Counted from the first letter of the stretch, positions 1 to 13,799 are shown. The stretch is DNA of 64,000 nt from Nothopassalora personata (GCA_033816765.1 CM066292.1:868001-932000), one strand, 5' to 3'. A program made the numbers and translations. The notes: generated by a model from the sequence alone, not told the origin.

Positions 1-857
1 ATTATTCTATTAACGTACTTTATAAGTCTAAGACTATATAACACGGGTCGTCGCTAATAACTATATTTAAGTATAAAGAGAAAAGCCCCGCGTACCCGGA
101 CATAAAAACTCTTTCAAAGGAGGAATTTATAAGAGAAAGGTCGGATATATTATTACGGTAGTACGCCGCGTCCCGGTAGTCTTATTTCGCTACCTCGTTA
201 CCCGGGATAGACGATAAATTTACGCTCGTGTTTTAAGCTTATCCTTTACCGCGCCGGATCTCGTACGTACTCCGAGTTTGAAATTAAGAGAGAGAGAGAG
301 AGGTAGTACCCTAAATAGCCCGTACCTCCGTAGAGTCTTCAACTATCTCGTAACGGAACCTAAGGTTTTAGTTCCTCGTAGATCCGTAGTACCTAGGTCT
401 CGTAGTTAACGTAGTTTATACGTCAACGTAGTTTATACCCTCTTTTAGTTCTTGCTATACTAAGTAGCAGTTTACGCGGTTTACTACCTCTCTTAGTTCC
501 TACTAGCCTTAGGTACTTTAATAGCCGTTATTATCCGGAGAGAAAGTCCGCCGTATTCTCTCTCCTTTTATACGGTGCTAGGTATCTTCGTTAATAGGTA
601 TCTAGGCGCATCCTCGCTTCTCCTCTCTTCTTTTCTCTTCTTTATATCGTAGTAAGGTATATATTACGTCGTAGGCTAAAGTTTAAAATAGCCGTCGCTT
701 TTCGAGATGTGTTTCTTCTAGCGACTAAGTTACTTTAGGTTAGATTCGACTAGGAGTGTTTAAGGTAGTTTTTAGAGTAGGGTTCGATGTAGGAGAGACT
801 TAGTTTCCCTTTTAAAAAGGTACTTACGTCGGCCGCTACGTAAAGGCGCTCTCTATA
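1..857 (-). repeat. RIP-damaged LTR, family D, cut by window start
   Basis: Read on the minus strand, this matches the LTR at 48384-49152 at both ends. The segment 845-857 reads TATAGAGAGCGCC on the minus strand, as at 48384. The reverse of 1-122 reproduces the motifs GGGGCTTTTCTC, CCCGTGTTATATAGTCTT and ACGTTAAT found at 49050-49130. The copy is rich in TpA and poor in CpA/TpG. The rest of the LTR lies outside the window. DNA beyond 857 does not resemble the chromodomain end of the gypsy element at 43200-48383, so this may be a solo LTR or belong to another element. An (AG)n run lies at 285-302. Confidence 0.7.
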
Positions 858-3800
858 GATAATACTTAAAGTAAATAGGTTATAGGTCCGTACCCGTATT
901 TAAGCTAGGTATATATAGCTACCTTTCTTCTACCTTTATAGACATAATAATTAACATATATACTATATATTAAGTAACTCTATAGTAGCGCTCCTCTAGT
1001 TGCGAGGTTATAGGCGACTATTTTTATCTTCTTAATAATAAGCGCTTTAGAGATAGTAAGACCGAGGGCGTCGAGGTAAGCGTCTATAATGTTCCTATCT
1101 ATAGCTATCCTTCTATCTTAAGATTTAACCGGTAATTAGGAAGTAGGGCAAGCTTCGTAATAATCATAAGTAACTATAATTAGTCTAAGAGGCTATATGT
1201 GTTAGATTACCCCTATACTCTCTTAATCTTCTTAGTAGTTCAATACGAGATAAACGTTTATAGTAAGGAAGGCTAAGAAGCTCTACCGGGTGCATCTCTC
1301 TTAATACTAAGACTAGCGTAATATAGGTATTAGGGAGATTTAACATACTATTAGGACTAAAGTATCTAGTAGAGCTCTATAGTAGTACGTATAGCTAGTA
1401 TTAGTAAAGGTCTAAAGTCTACAGAAATGGTTTTATATCGCTACTAGTAAAGGTTCTTATTGACACGACCCGGACTTACTATATAAGTATATACTAGCAA
1501 TTTTTAGTAGCGTTTTAAACTTAAGAAGATCTAGCGTAAGAATAGCGTAAATATAGAGCGCTAGCTATAGGTATTATAGCCGTGTATTTCTTACTATAAC
1601 GATTATATAGGCCGATGTAGTAACGTAGGACGCTAAGCTAAATTGTAGCCTTTAGGATATTAGATAGACTATATTAACGGTAAACGTAACCTAAGTCCTA
1701 CTAGATAGTATTAACCTATTAAGTATAAGAGACGTCGTTAAACATAGGAGGAAGATATAGTAGCTCGACCGCTAAAGATAGTAGCTCCTTCTTACTAGAC
1801 CTAGATAACGAGCCGATTGCTATTAAGTAGCTACTAAGTTATATATACTCTATTACGTCTAGAGAATTAAGTAGTTAAGGTTAAATAGCGTAACGGAGAC
1901 GGTAATATAGGAGCTATATCTCTTCTCTAGCTATATTTAGAAAACCTTACGGACGCGACCGACTCTTAGCTATAGATTAATACCTACTATAGTTTAGTTA
2001 GATAAGCGTTCGTAATTAATATTTAGAGTCTCGATGTTATTATACTAGACATATAAGAAGCTTAGAGAAAAGACTATAATAGAGCTAGAGTAGCATTTAG
2101 TACTAAAGGATAGTTTATTGAAAGGATTACGCTCGAGGTATTAAATTGTAGTTTAGTAGTCTTAATTTAGAGGAAGAAGTAGTATAGCGAGTCTAATCTA
2201 GGGATAGATAGTTATTTAATATTGATATTACTATCTACGGCGTTAACTACCGCTTATATATAGCATCTCTAGTATAGAACCTATAGATTAACGTACTGTT
2301 AATAGTATAGGCTTAATAGGAAGCCACTTTACGTACATGTATTAATTAAATAGTACGGCATTTTTACTGCCGTAAGTATCTTTACCGTAGTCTAGAGGGA
2401 TGTTACGCTATTCTACTTACCCTTAAGCGTTATATTATACATTACCGAATTGTAATTAGACTATTAGTTAACTAACCTATTATAGTTATCTATGTATTAT
2501 AACTAAATAATGTAGTTCGTTAGGGGTGTTACTAGTATAGTCTAATATAGGCTAGTAGGGTATCTAGATAGAAGCTAAAAACGAAGTTAATAGGCCTGTT
2601 ATCTCTAAAGTTACCTAACGTATTAAGCGCTTACCTTAAAACTAGACTAGAAAAGCTTATTATTATCTCGACTTCTCTTTTAGGTAGAAGGTAGGTACGC
2701 TACTATAGTATAACTATCTAAGTAATCTTCCTTATCTTATACTAAAGTAGGTAGCTTCAAAGTATAAGATATAATTGCCTAAACTCTCTATTCCTATTAG
2801 GTCTTCGAGGTCTATTAATTTCTATATAATAGAGAAGCGTAACTCGGGATTTTCCCTATTACAGTTTAGGTTCTACTTTCTAAAGGAGCCTACGTAGTTA
2901 TAGCTATACTATACTCGAGTAGCGTATAATTGCAGTTTCGTAAGTAAGGAGATAGTATAATGCTAGCGTAGTAAGAGAATAGTAGACTTATCTACTAATA
3001 TAACTACTAGGTAGTAACTAGTACTTACGTACTAGTTATTAAGTTACTCGGTAGCTAGGTTAAGCTCCCTAACTATCGAATGTTATTATGTCTATACGTT
3101 AAAACATCTTCTTTAAGGACGCTATACCGCCTAGAGATGTTTTAAATAGGGACACTCCTTATTCTTCGAGGCCCCCGCGGTCCTACTACTAGTAAGTAAC
3201 GGGAAAGTAAGCTTACCCTTAGTACGGCTCTTAAGCTTTACTTATACTAATAATTATGTCCGACGCTCGCTAGGCTAACTTAAAGATATATACTAGGATA
3301 TTAGTAGGTTTAATTACCAGCTTCGGCTTACGAGCGTTAAGAGTCTCCGTAATTATCCTTACGCACTCTATAGTATTAGTACTCTAGTATATAGCCTTTA
3401 GTCTCTAACCTATAGGGACGTTAATAAAATCGTTAGATACCGCCTTGCCTAGTAGGAGACGAGAGTTAAGGAGGGTGTTACTAGGGTCTATTATATATAC
3501 TATAGATAAGGGCATAGTTACTAATCTCTTTACGGCCGAAAACTTCTACTAGGGCTACTAGCTAATAGTAGGTTTATAAAGCTTATTAACTTTCTTTAGG
3601 GTATTACTACTAGGAATTAGTAATACATTTACGATAGCTATATTAAGAAGCTTTTAGTATACCTTATCTTAGAGCTATTACTCCTAGTATTTCTAGACCC
3701 TAAGGATATATATAGGCCGACAATTCCTCGACTATACTATAATAGGTAACTTGAAGTATAACTTTAAAGTTCTCTTCCGTTAGCTCTAAAGAGTTTATTT

Positions 3801-6800
3801 ACTTTATAGTCCTCGTCCTAGAGGTAGTATACCTCGTACTCTAAGTTAATAGCTACCTCTCTAACTAACTTATTAGAATGTCTATCTATAGGTACTCCCC
3901 CGGTAATAGCTCCGAAGACATTTACGCTTTTAACACGGTCTACTACTCCTAAGACTTTAGCTATTTTAGTATACCTCTAGTACTAGTATAGCTTATCTAA
4001 AAGGTCTATATTCTCCGAGAGGACCTAGTCTATACCTATAGACTCCTTACTAGTAAATATCTTAATAGTTAAGATGTAGACTAGTAGCTAAGATAGGTAC
4101 TTAATAATACTAAACACCTCTTAGTAAGTTAGGCCTACTTCCCGCGGGTAGAACCTCGGACTTATAGATGTCTAAGCTCTCTAATTAGTAGTAACCCCGT
4201 TATCCTTTTACTATAATATAAGTTAGACTCGCTAATTAACGATCGACTATCCCTTCCTTACTATTAGCTTAGCTAACATACTTACTATATCTTCTAGTTT
4301 ACCCTAGTAGACTTTAGACTTGAACTTTTCTACGATTGCTTATAGAGTTCACCGGTATAAAAGAACTAGTAGTAGAAATTAGCGGTCCTTAATATACTAT
4401 AGGATAATATCTATAGGTATAAAAGTCTTATCTTTCGTAGTTCGCGATACGCTAACCTCCTTTACTAAGTATAGAGCTTATTAGAGAATAGAGCCTCGAA
4501 GGCTATTTTAGTTACTTAGTAACATTTTAGAGTTACTACTAAGCGTCTTTTATATTACCTACTTCTCCTCTTACCTCTCTAAACTAGATCTAGAGGACGC
4601 TAGGCGCCCACTAGAGGACTTATTATTATAAGTAGCTTCTAAGTCCTTTATAGAGTACGGTCTATTATATATGTCCGTTAATAGCCGTTAACACGGGTAG
4701 ATTACGAGGGAGCGATTAAGTTATAAGATAAGGAATGCTAGTACGTTCTTTAGTATTTACTTACGATCTATGTAATTCGATGCTAACGCGGAGTTCTTAG
4801 CGCGAAGGGTATATAAGGGCATGCTTGTTTACTCCTAGATAGGACATAGTAAGTATAGAAGCAATTAAGTTATTTAACTACATCCGCTACAACCTATATT
4901 AGAGTCGCCTATCCTAGAGTTGTTCTTTATAATCCTAGCCCTAGTCCTACTAGAGGTAGCCCTATTTCGTAGTGCTCCTATACTAGGCTACACGCGTATT
5001 AGGGCGTTCTATCGGCTTATACTACTTACGGCTATCGGTACCGGTACCTCGATAGTTAGTAATTGTCTTTTACTACATTAAAGTAGGGTACTCTTATAAG
5101 TTCACTATATCGTAGCCTTATAAGAGCAATGTTGGCCGGGTGTCGTACTTTTTCCTACACTATTCCTTATAACTAATAAGCCTAGGAGGCCGTTGCCTTC
5201 TACCTGTTAATAGCGTATATATTAATCTAAGTTAGACTACCGGGTTAAGCCTATAGTTAGGCGTTAACGGTCTACCCGCTTATACGGTTTTAGAGAAGTA
5301 GTATCTTTTATTCGATATGCCTTCTTAATATAGCGCCTAGCTACTATAGCACTACTTAGGGCGGCGAGGAATGGGATCTAGTGTATACCGGGAAATAGGT
5401 AAGCTCGAATAACTAGAAGAGCCCGTAGACCTCTACGTTTCAGTTCGTGTCTTAGCAGGTAATTTCTACCCGGTTAGGAACGCTAGTAAGCCTCTCTAGT
5501 CCATTAACAATCTTATACCGCTACCTGTCTTAGGTTAACTTGCTTAATGCTACATAGCTTTAGTACTGCTACTACTTATGCTGTCTATGTACGTCGAATT
5601 CTTATTATTCAAGATATCCTTAATAGACGAGACTACCTTATATAGGTATGTCCTATCTACATCGACTATATATCACTTAGAATACTAACACGGGAGACAT
5701 TGCTATCTTCTTAATTTTATAACTATAAGTTGAAGTAAAAAATAACATTACTATAGGAAGAAAGCTACGAGATAGCTACTTAGAATCTAGGATTTAACAA
5801 GTCCCGTATAGAAGATCGTATCGTAGTCGCTATTAGTACTTTCGTATAAGTAAGCTAACGCTTAAGGTTAAGTTATTGGAAGGTAGACAAATATAGACGA
5901 CGGCGGCGGTTATCGAACGTATAAACCTATAGGCATTAGCAAATTAGTCCGTCTAGCGATAGAATAATAGTTTATCGCGCGTGTCTCTAGTAATCTTAAA
6001 GCGAAGTAGTAGACTCGGCGACTTCGCTCGCTTTAAATAGCGCCGATACAATTCCCGAATAATTGCCGTACTACCCTACATAATTCTATAGTGTCGGATA
6101 GGTGTTTTGCTTTACCTAGGAAGGAACGTAAAGACCTAATATCGCTTGCCCGTTAACACTTTAATAGAGACTAATTAGTCTAGACTCGTAATTATAATAT
6201 AAAAATGGCTACGTTACACTCCTAGGTAGAGCTAGCGTAGGCTTCCCTTATCTCAATAGCCTCGATATATAAATCTATGCTAATGAAATAATAGTTAATA
6301 GCTTTAAAAGCTTAGAAAGCGATTCTATCTATTATAGCACTAAGGATCTTATACTCGTATAGACTCTTCTACCTATTGTCCTTATAATTGTACGTAGCTT
6401 CCGTACCTACGTAGCGGCGTTCTCTATAAATAGCTCGACTAGCTAGTTCTTCTTCGTAGATAGTACGGGAATTATTAACTACCGGAATAGACCGCGATCG
6501 TAGTAGTTACAATATAACCGGATTAAAGTCTAGCTTATAATATGCCGAGTCCTCTATACTAAGTATCTAGCTCGGTTATATTAGGGTCGATAAGGGTGTT
6601 CTACATTATGTGTCCGCTATATCTCCGATAATACTATAAGCGTTACGTATAGACGTAGGTAAGCTCTAATATATAGGGTAGCGTAAGATCGTTACAAGCG
6701 TAAGTTAAGCTTTACTACTAGCGTCGATTAGTTTTTCCTATACTCTTAATAGTTATAAGGTGCTATCGTCTAAGATCGGTTATAGCGGATATACTAAATA

Positions 6801-7754
6801 GAATAGCTTTGCCTCTCCCGCGGCTCGAAAACGTTAAGTATACGGTCGTTTAAGTTCTCGTCTAAACCCGGTAAATTATAACTCGATCGGCTATACTCTA
6901 TCCTTAGTAGGTAGTATATATGTCGTAGCGATTATCTTTAATCTCGCCGGAATAACCTTTAGTCGATCGTTAGAAAAGGATAGCCTACCTCTTATAACCC
7001 GAGAAATGTAGCCTACCTATAGTAGGATCTTTTCTCTAGGGAGCGACTCTTCGTTATCGCAAAGGTACTCGCTCGCGCTTCCTATACTTGTCCTCGAAGA
7101 CTTATACGCGCGATATTGTTATCGCGTAGTAATTAAGATATATCTCCCGGTACGTAAGGACATTATATTTCGAAATTGAAATATATCTCTAGGTTACTAA
7201 GGATCTTATCTTCAATTATTGAGATACATCTCTAGATCGGCAATATGTGTCCGTGTAGTTAAATATCCTATCTTTAATGTCTCTAGGTTAGTTAGGAGCT
7301 TCGCTTTAGCGTTTCTAGCTTAGCTAGGATCTTATTCTTTCTACTCTAGATATGTCTCTAGTTAGCGATATATTACCAAGTTAACGAGTATCTCTACGCT
7401 AATATCGCGGGGTTAGCGAGATTTATATCTACTCGAGATATGTCTCTATGTTAGCGAGGATCTTATCTAATCAAAACACGCTTCTAGGTTAGTAACTATC
7501 TTATTACTAAGGGGCGATTCTACTTATAGTAAATCTACTCGGACCGTAAGATCGAGAAGTATATCCTCCTTCTTCTTCTAGTATTACAGCTAGTAATGCG
7601 TTGTAGCGGTAGAGGACGGAGTACTATAGTTAACATAGATCGGACGCTACCTCTCTAAGACGTAGAGCATTCTTCCAGCAAGAGTCTCGCCCTCTCTCCC
7701 TATAGTAGACCTACTTCGCTAGTAAGCTCGAGAAGTGCAGTTTCCTCTAGCGAG
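858..7754. other. RIP-damaged repeat-derived DNA without a recognisable gene
   Basis: This stretch has no long open frame and is rich in TAG/TAA, with CpG retained and CpA/TpG scarce. On the minus strand between about 2130 and 2800, one frame stays coherent if TAG/TAA are read as damaged Gln/Trp codons. It is Gln/Ser-rich, with a short YIDN string near 2490. Another coherent minus-strand piece lies at about 860-1100. I could not assign either to a transposon family. They are most likely decayed mobile-element genes. Confidence 0.5.
7170..7480. repeat. Degenerate short tandem motif
   Basis: The motif GATATGTCTCTAGGTTAGCG, often followed by GAGGATCTTAT, recurs imperfectly at about 7177, 7222, 7279, 7357 and 7437. 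A final partial copy at 7747-7759 is where Copia element 1 inserted. Unit spacing is irregular, about 45-80 bp. Function unknown. Confidence 0.5.
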
Positions 7755-7759
7755 GATCT

Positions 7760-7997
7760 TATTAGATTTAGCCGTTACTAACCTAATACATCGGCGTCGG
7801 TATATAGGATTTATCTACGTAATAGGGTTTACTAGTACGCTCTATAGTATTTACTTACGTACTATATAAATTAATACTTACGCGTACTCCTTAGTATAGA
7901 AGGACATAGAAGGACACCCTTATTTACCTATAGATAGTGCTAATAACAATATAATTAGGTTATTTAATTACTTCACTTCTTTTTTATTTATTGAATA
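7760..7997 (+). repeat. 5' LTR of Copia element 1 (family A)
   Basis: Aligns along its whole length with 12414-12650. Differences are mostly C/T and G/A in CpA/TpG context. It begins TATTAGATTTAGCC where the 3' copy begins TGTTAGATTTAGCC. Confidence 0.92.
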
Positions 7998-8304
7998 GTT
8001 ATGCACCTAAATAAGCGCTACTAGCCTAAAATAGCCTAGCACTAAAGCTTTTAGCTAATCCGAGGACTTTCCCCGGATTTTAAAAACTCTATCTAACGTT
8101 ATCTCCCGAATCTAGTAAAGCCGAGAACTTTCCCCGGATTTTAGAAACTCTATCTAACGTTACCCCTCGAATTCTGGCTTATAATTGCCGAGCGTAGTAC
8201 GGTAGAATAGCAAATATTATAGGTATTTTGCTATATAAAACGGCGATACATTCGCTGTAGGGTAATTTAACCCCTACGATTCCTAATCTACAATTATATT
8301 TACG

Positions 8305-11300
8305 ATACAACTACTAGTTACTAAGAAAATAGCCGACGAAACATATAACGCTACTACTATTACGCCTAAAGGCTTACCTATCCTATCGGATACTAATTAT
8401 CCGATGTAGATTAAGTTACTAGAGGACTTCCTAAGAGGGAAGAAACTTTAGGACGTCTACGAAGGGAAGGGGGATACTAGAGAAAGGGGAATAGACGAAA
8501 AGAAAGCTAGTGCTATTTTTACTATTAAAGCACTTACGGGTACTAAGAGAGTACACCTAATAGGTCTACGTAACGCAAAAGAAGCCCCCAATAAACTCGA
8601 GACAATATATTCGACAATAAGTATAGAAAGAGTTTCGAACCTACTTACGAAATTCTATAACTATACTGCAGGTTCTACCATCGATATTACGGCCTCGTAG
8701 TTAATGTAACTTATAAACGAAATACGCGTTATAAATAGCGAAGAAGCGCCTACCGATACTATAAAAAAGAGTATCCTATTAGGATACCTACCTAAAGGAT
8801 ATAACAATTTTCGAACGGCTATTAAGGCTATAGGCCTTTTAGAGATTTCCTTCGAAGACTTAGTCTCTAAACTTAGAGACGTTAAACTAGGGCTTAAGAA
8901 GCCGTCTAAGGAAGACGACTTAGCCCGATATACGGGGAGTACTAAGCTAAAGGCGAAGTATAGCCCTAAGAAGGATAATCGCCCTAATAGATATAAGGGC
9001 GAATATATCTATTATAAGAAGTCCGGACATAAAAGGGAGTATTACTATAAGCGGAAAAGAGACGAAGACGGCTAAAAGAAGGGCGAGGGCTCGCCTAAAG
9101 ACGCTAATTACGTAGCATAGTCGGCTTACGAAAATACGTCGACTTACGGACCTTTATTCGATACGAATATCTTTACTCTAGACTCCGGAGCTTCTAAGTA
9201 TATGTCCTTCGATCGGAATTTCTTCTTCGACTTTACGGAGAAAGATTCGGAGGTTAGACTAGCCGACAGTAGTGCCCTAGAGGTTAAGGGCTACGGAATG
9301 ATCTACCCTACCTTCGGACGATAAATAGTCGAGATACGGGACGTACTATACGTTCCTAAGCTTCGATATAACCTCCTTTCGATTACGCAATTTGCCGATT
9401 GAGGTATCCTTACCCTATTTAAGAAAGAGAGGGCTATAATAACCCGTAAAGGGGTTACGCTAGGAATAGCCCTACGAGAGGGCAATTCCTACGTCCTAAG
9501 ACACTCCGAATAGGCAAGGCTTATTTCTAAGCCTAAATCTACTTTAAATAGCTAAATCGAGCTTTAGTATCGCTATATAGAACACCCGGGGGAGGAAAGA
9601 CTCCTCAAAGCTCCTAAAGTCCTATTAGAATTACCGGACCTATTGAAGACTAATAAGGCTTACCCGACTTATGCCTTAACTAAGTCTATATATAGACAAA
9701 ATAGGTAAGAAGCGAAAAGGGCTACGAAAGTACTAGAGCGGGTATTTATTAATTTTTAGGGCCCGTATAAGTATTCTACTATAGGGGGACGCCGTTATAT
9801 ACTTACTATTACGGACGATTACTCCTAGAAAACCTAGATCCGCCTTACTACCTATAAGAGCGAGGTCTATAAGGAATTTAGCTCCTAGAAATAAGACGTC
9901 GAGAGAGATAGGCAAAAAAGTAAGGGTAATTCGACGTAATAATGCCGTAGAACTTATTAAGTTAGGCGAAGGATATAAAGACATAACTATCGAGCCTACT
10001 ATACCTTATACCCCGGAGTAGAACGGGACCGCCGAACAACTCAATAGGACCCTAATTACTATCGCTAGGGCAATACTTTCCGAAAGCGGGTTACCTAAGT
10101 AACTTTAGGGCGAGGCTATCTAAATAGCCTATTACCTTCGAACCCGGTTACCTACGAAGGGCCTAGAGGTTACCCTACAGAGCTTTATAGCGATCGTCGA
10201 CCTACGGTAGTATACCTAAGAGTTTTCGGGTGTATTTATTACCCTAATATCCCTAAGGTAAAAAGGAGGGATAAGCTATCTAATACCACATTTACCGGTA
10301 TATTCATAGGCTACGCTCCAACTACGAAGTAATATCGAGTATATAACCCTTAAACTAGAGCCGTAGGCCTATACTCCTCTCTCAAATTTAACGAAAGGTC
10401 GTTATATAATAATCTAAAACTAGACGATGTCTATAAGGAGATATATACTTTACGGGACTATAAGGATAAGGAGGCCTTAGATTTCGATCTATTAGATATC
10501 CCTACAGAGTCCTGTAGGGATAGCAAGCAAGACCGCGAAGTAATAGGCGAAGAGGGGCGAGGACAGGCTCCCTTATAAGGCAAAAGTCGAGGATAGGCCC
10601 CCTTATACCATACTATAGTCGACGATACTACTTTAACTACTACGGACGAATAACAAGACTATTCCCGAAGGTCTATATAAGTCGTACGACGCCCGGAACG
10701 TCTAATAGAATAATTATAGCTAGTTAATTATAAGAAGGCCTCTAAAATACCTACCCCTAGGACCTATAACGAGGCTATAAAAGGCAACTACGCTAGGGAA
10801 TAGGAAGACGCTATTAAGGACTACTTTAAGTCCTTAGATTCGACCGGAACTTAGACCGAATAAGATATACCTAGCGATATAAACCTCGTAGTTCTAAAAT
10901 AGGTTTTTAAGGTTAAGACCTTACCTAACGGACAACTAGACAAATTTAAGATACGTCTAGTAGTAAAAGGGTTTACGTAACGATACGGGATCGATTACTT
11001 CGAGACCTTTAGCCCCGTAGTCTATTTAGAAAGCCTACGACTTCTTCTAGCTATTACGGCCTTACGGGGCTATATAGCGTATTAAATAGACGTTATTAGC
11101 GCCTATCTACTAGAAGAGCTTACCGAGGACGTTTATCTATCTATCCCCGAAGGGTACGAGAGTTCCGGAGAGCCGGTAATGAGGAGGAGATGCCTAAAAC
11201 TAAATAAAGGTGTCCCGGGCCTAAAACAAAGCGGCCGAGTTTACAATAATACTATTACGGATTTCTTCGCCAACTACGGACTCTACGCTATCCCCGCCGA

Positions 11301-12330
11301 CTATTCTGTCTTCGTTAATAAAGGGTATACTATTATAGTTACCCTATAGGTAGACGATTTACTTATTTTAGCAAAAGACGAAAAAATACTACTACCGCTT
11401 AAGAAGGCACTTACCGAGCGCTTCGAGATAAAGGACGGAGGCCTAGTAACGCTACTTCTAGGTTACCGAATATCCTATAGTAGGGACGAGTCTATACGCC
11501 TCGATTAAAAGTATTATATCAAAACACACTTAGGGATTTTAGCCTCGATATAGATACTACCTTTAGTATACCTATACCGGTAAACGGGTACTTAAGTCTT
11601 ACGCCTAAAGAGCCTAACGAAGGCTTATCCAAAGCCTCTAAATACTAAACCCTTCTTAGGAAATTAAATTAGCTAGTAAGAGCGTCTAGAATAGACGTAT
11701 CTTTTATAATATAAAGACTAAGCTAATACCTACATAAGTCGGTAAATCGATACTTCGAGGGAGGTATATATTGCCTTAAGTACTTAGCTAATACGTAGGA
11801 TAGTGCTATTATCTTTAAACTAAATGGTAATAACCTACCGTACCTATATTTAGATTTAGACTACGGAGCGGACATTTCTAGACGGTCTATAATAGGATAT
11901 ACGTCTATACTAGTAGGGGCACCTATATCTTAGTCCTCTAAGCTACAAAGATTAGTATCTACGTCTACTACGGAAGCGGAATACCTAGCTCTAGCCTACG
12001 CTACAAAAGAGGTAATTTAGATTCGTTATTTTCTAGAATAAATAGGCTATATATCTCCCGAGGATCTTAGGACCCCTACGACAATCTACGGAGATTATAA
12101 AGTAAGTATAGCCTTAGTAAAGAACCTAGAATTCTACGCTAGGACGAAGTATATCGATATTATAGTACATTTTGTCCGAAAGTAATACAAAGCTAAACAA
12201 GTCGAGATTACCTATATCCCAACTATCGAGTAGCTTACCGACTTCCTAATAAAGCCCCTTAGTAAGTAAAAGCATATTAATAATACTACTAAGCTTCTAG
12301 TATCGCCTATAAGGGTAAAATAGCTAGTAC
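8305..12330 (+). pseudogene. Copia gag-pol polyprotein, RIP-inactivated
   Basis: The frame carries many TAG/TAA codons at sites expected to be Trp or Gln. Gag is visible from about 8305, with a probable ATG changed to ATA. It is followed by a zinc knuckle at 9004-9045 whose three Cys codons have become Tyr codons while the His is kept. The protease motif DSGAS is at 9181. The integrase core shows ITDDYS near 9805 and an NGTAE motif near 10021. Reverse transcriptase spans about 10890-11500, with a VDD triplet near 11350. RNase H has TEAEYLAL near 11970. The order PR-IN-RT-RH is diagnostic of Ty1/copia. The gene cannot be functional. Confidence 0.92.
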
Positions 12331-12413
12331 TTACTAGCGATAGCGATAGAGGGACGGCAACGACGATATAGTACTTTGTACTACCTTTAGGGGCTAGTCC
12401 GAAGTAGGGGGAG

Positions 12414-12650
12414 TGTTAGATTTAGCCGTTGCCAACCCGATATATTAGCGTTAGTATATAGGATTTATCTACGTAATAGGGTTTACTAGTGCGCTCTATA
12501 GTATTTACTTACGTACTATATAAGTTAATGCTTACGCGTACTACTTAGCATAAAGGATATATAAGGACACCCTTATTTACCTATAGATAGCATTAATAAC
12601 AATACAATTAGGTTGTTCGATCACTTCACTTCTTATTTATTCATTTAACA
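12414..12650 (+). repeat. 3' LTR of Copia element 1 (family A)
   Basis: 237 bp running from TGTTAGATTT to CATTTAACA and followed by the GATCT duplication. The same LTR family recurs undamaged and inverted at 25672-25908, and as an inverted RIP-damaged remnant near 41790-41996. Confidence 0.93.
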
Positions 12651-12655
12651 GATCT

Positions 12656-13141
12656 CGTCGTTGGGAAGCCATCCGTCCTGTAGTACTGCTGCCTGTCTCT
12701 TCAATCAGACCGCGGGTAGTTGCTACTAAGCTTTGTCACATGTGTTGCTACGTAGCTTGCCACAGAGGAAGCGCGACTAGTGCGGTGAGGAAGCGCGACT
12801 AGTGCGGGATGCGCGAATATTTTCTTCACCGTAAAGCTTACGCCGCTTGCGCGTGCTAGCATCGAAGTCGTTGGCAGACCATAATTGTGGAGAAAGACGG
12901 GAAGCAAGTCGATAGATGGGCGCGAGTTGCAGAGGAAGAGCGTGAAAGGCGCGCGGCACCATGAAGTCCGGTCAATGCCAGGGTAACGGAGGTCAATATC
13001 CGATACACGCCCTGTAAATTTACTGTGCGTGTGCTTGCCGTGCGACCGGGCGCTGTTCCAAATCTGCGGAAACGCGTAGGGACAAGCCCGCAGAACGGCG
13101 TAGGCACAACCTATGGAACTTCTTGCGACCTAACAATACTC
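12656..13141. other. Short undamaged segment between two Copia elements
   Basis: Base composition is balanced and CpA/TpG are present, unlike its neighbours. It contains a perfect 22-bp tandem duplication at 12765-12808. The small frames here show no recognisable protein. It is probably the original locus, continuous with the DNA after 20933. Confidence 0.6.
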
Positions 13142-13146
13142 AGGGG

Positions 13147-13321
13147 TGTTGTATTTAGGTATTTGACGAGTACAAGCTTCTAGATTGAAACGATAGGGTG
13201 GATCAGTGACCTCATGAATTGCCACAAGGTGTGAGACTATCTAGCTACAGAAAACAGTGTAATATAGTGTGTGTGTGCTAAGTCCTAACTAACATAGACC
13301 TTAGTTACCTGATTCACAACA
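13147..13321 (-). repeat. 3' LTR of Copia element 2
   Basis: Runs from TGTTGTATTTAGG to CTGATTCACAACA. It is near-identical to 20753-20928, with differences mainly of the C/T or G/A transition type. Confidence 0.93.
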
Positions 13322-13799
13322 CTCCCCCTTTAGACTAACTACTATAAAGACAGTCTAATCAACTTAATATTACCTATGTTGCTGTATTAGTCTCGAACAC
13401 CTTTACTAGTTCTAGATACTAGGTTTCTGCTATAAGCAAGCACATGCTAAGGACAGTAATCTTGTTAGATTTGCATATGCAAGAGACCTACTCTTAGACA
13501 CACTTAGGCCTTATCTTTCCGCTTTTAGAAGTGAACAGAAGGTTCTCTCGGCTTAAGAAGGTCTAGCTAGGCAGTAACGCACAAACCTCGTAGGTACGCA
13601 TAAAAGAAGCTAATTCTTCACTAAATAACTCTCTCTACTTTATACTACTTTACACCTCTCTTCCTACCTTTTTAGACTACTACATACACTTACACACCCT
13701 AACAACTACTATATACACATTCTTAAAGCTTTTTAAGAAGCTTTTAGTAAGGTATGCTATATATATAATAGTGTTTTAAGGGTGTTGCTAACTTGTAAG

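Larger units (their letters stand above)
7760..12650 (+). mobile_element. Copia element 1, full-length, RIP-inactivated
   Basis: A complete Ty1/copia-type LTR retrotransposon of about 4.9 kb. It is bounded by two roughly 237-bp LTRs and by the 5-bp target duplication GATCT (7755-7759 and 12651-12655). The 3' LTR has TG...CA ends. The 5' copy shows the RIP-converted TA...TA version. A purine-rich tract, GAAGTAGGGGGAG, lies directly before the 3' LTR. The internal region encodes gag, protease, integrase, reverse transcriptase and RNase H in the Copia order, all interrupted by RIP-type stops. The left flank is RIP-damaged but the right flank is not. The primer site is unclear: the sequence after the 5' LTR starts GTTATGCACC. 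Confidence 0.93.
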
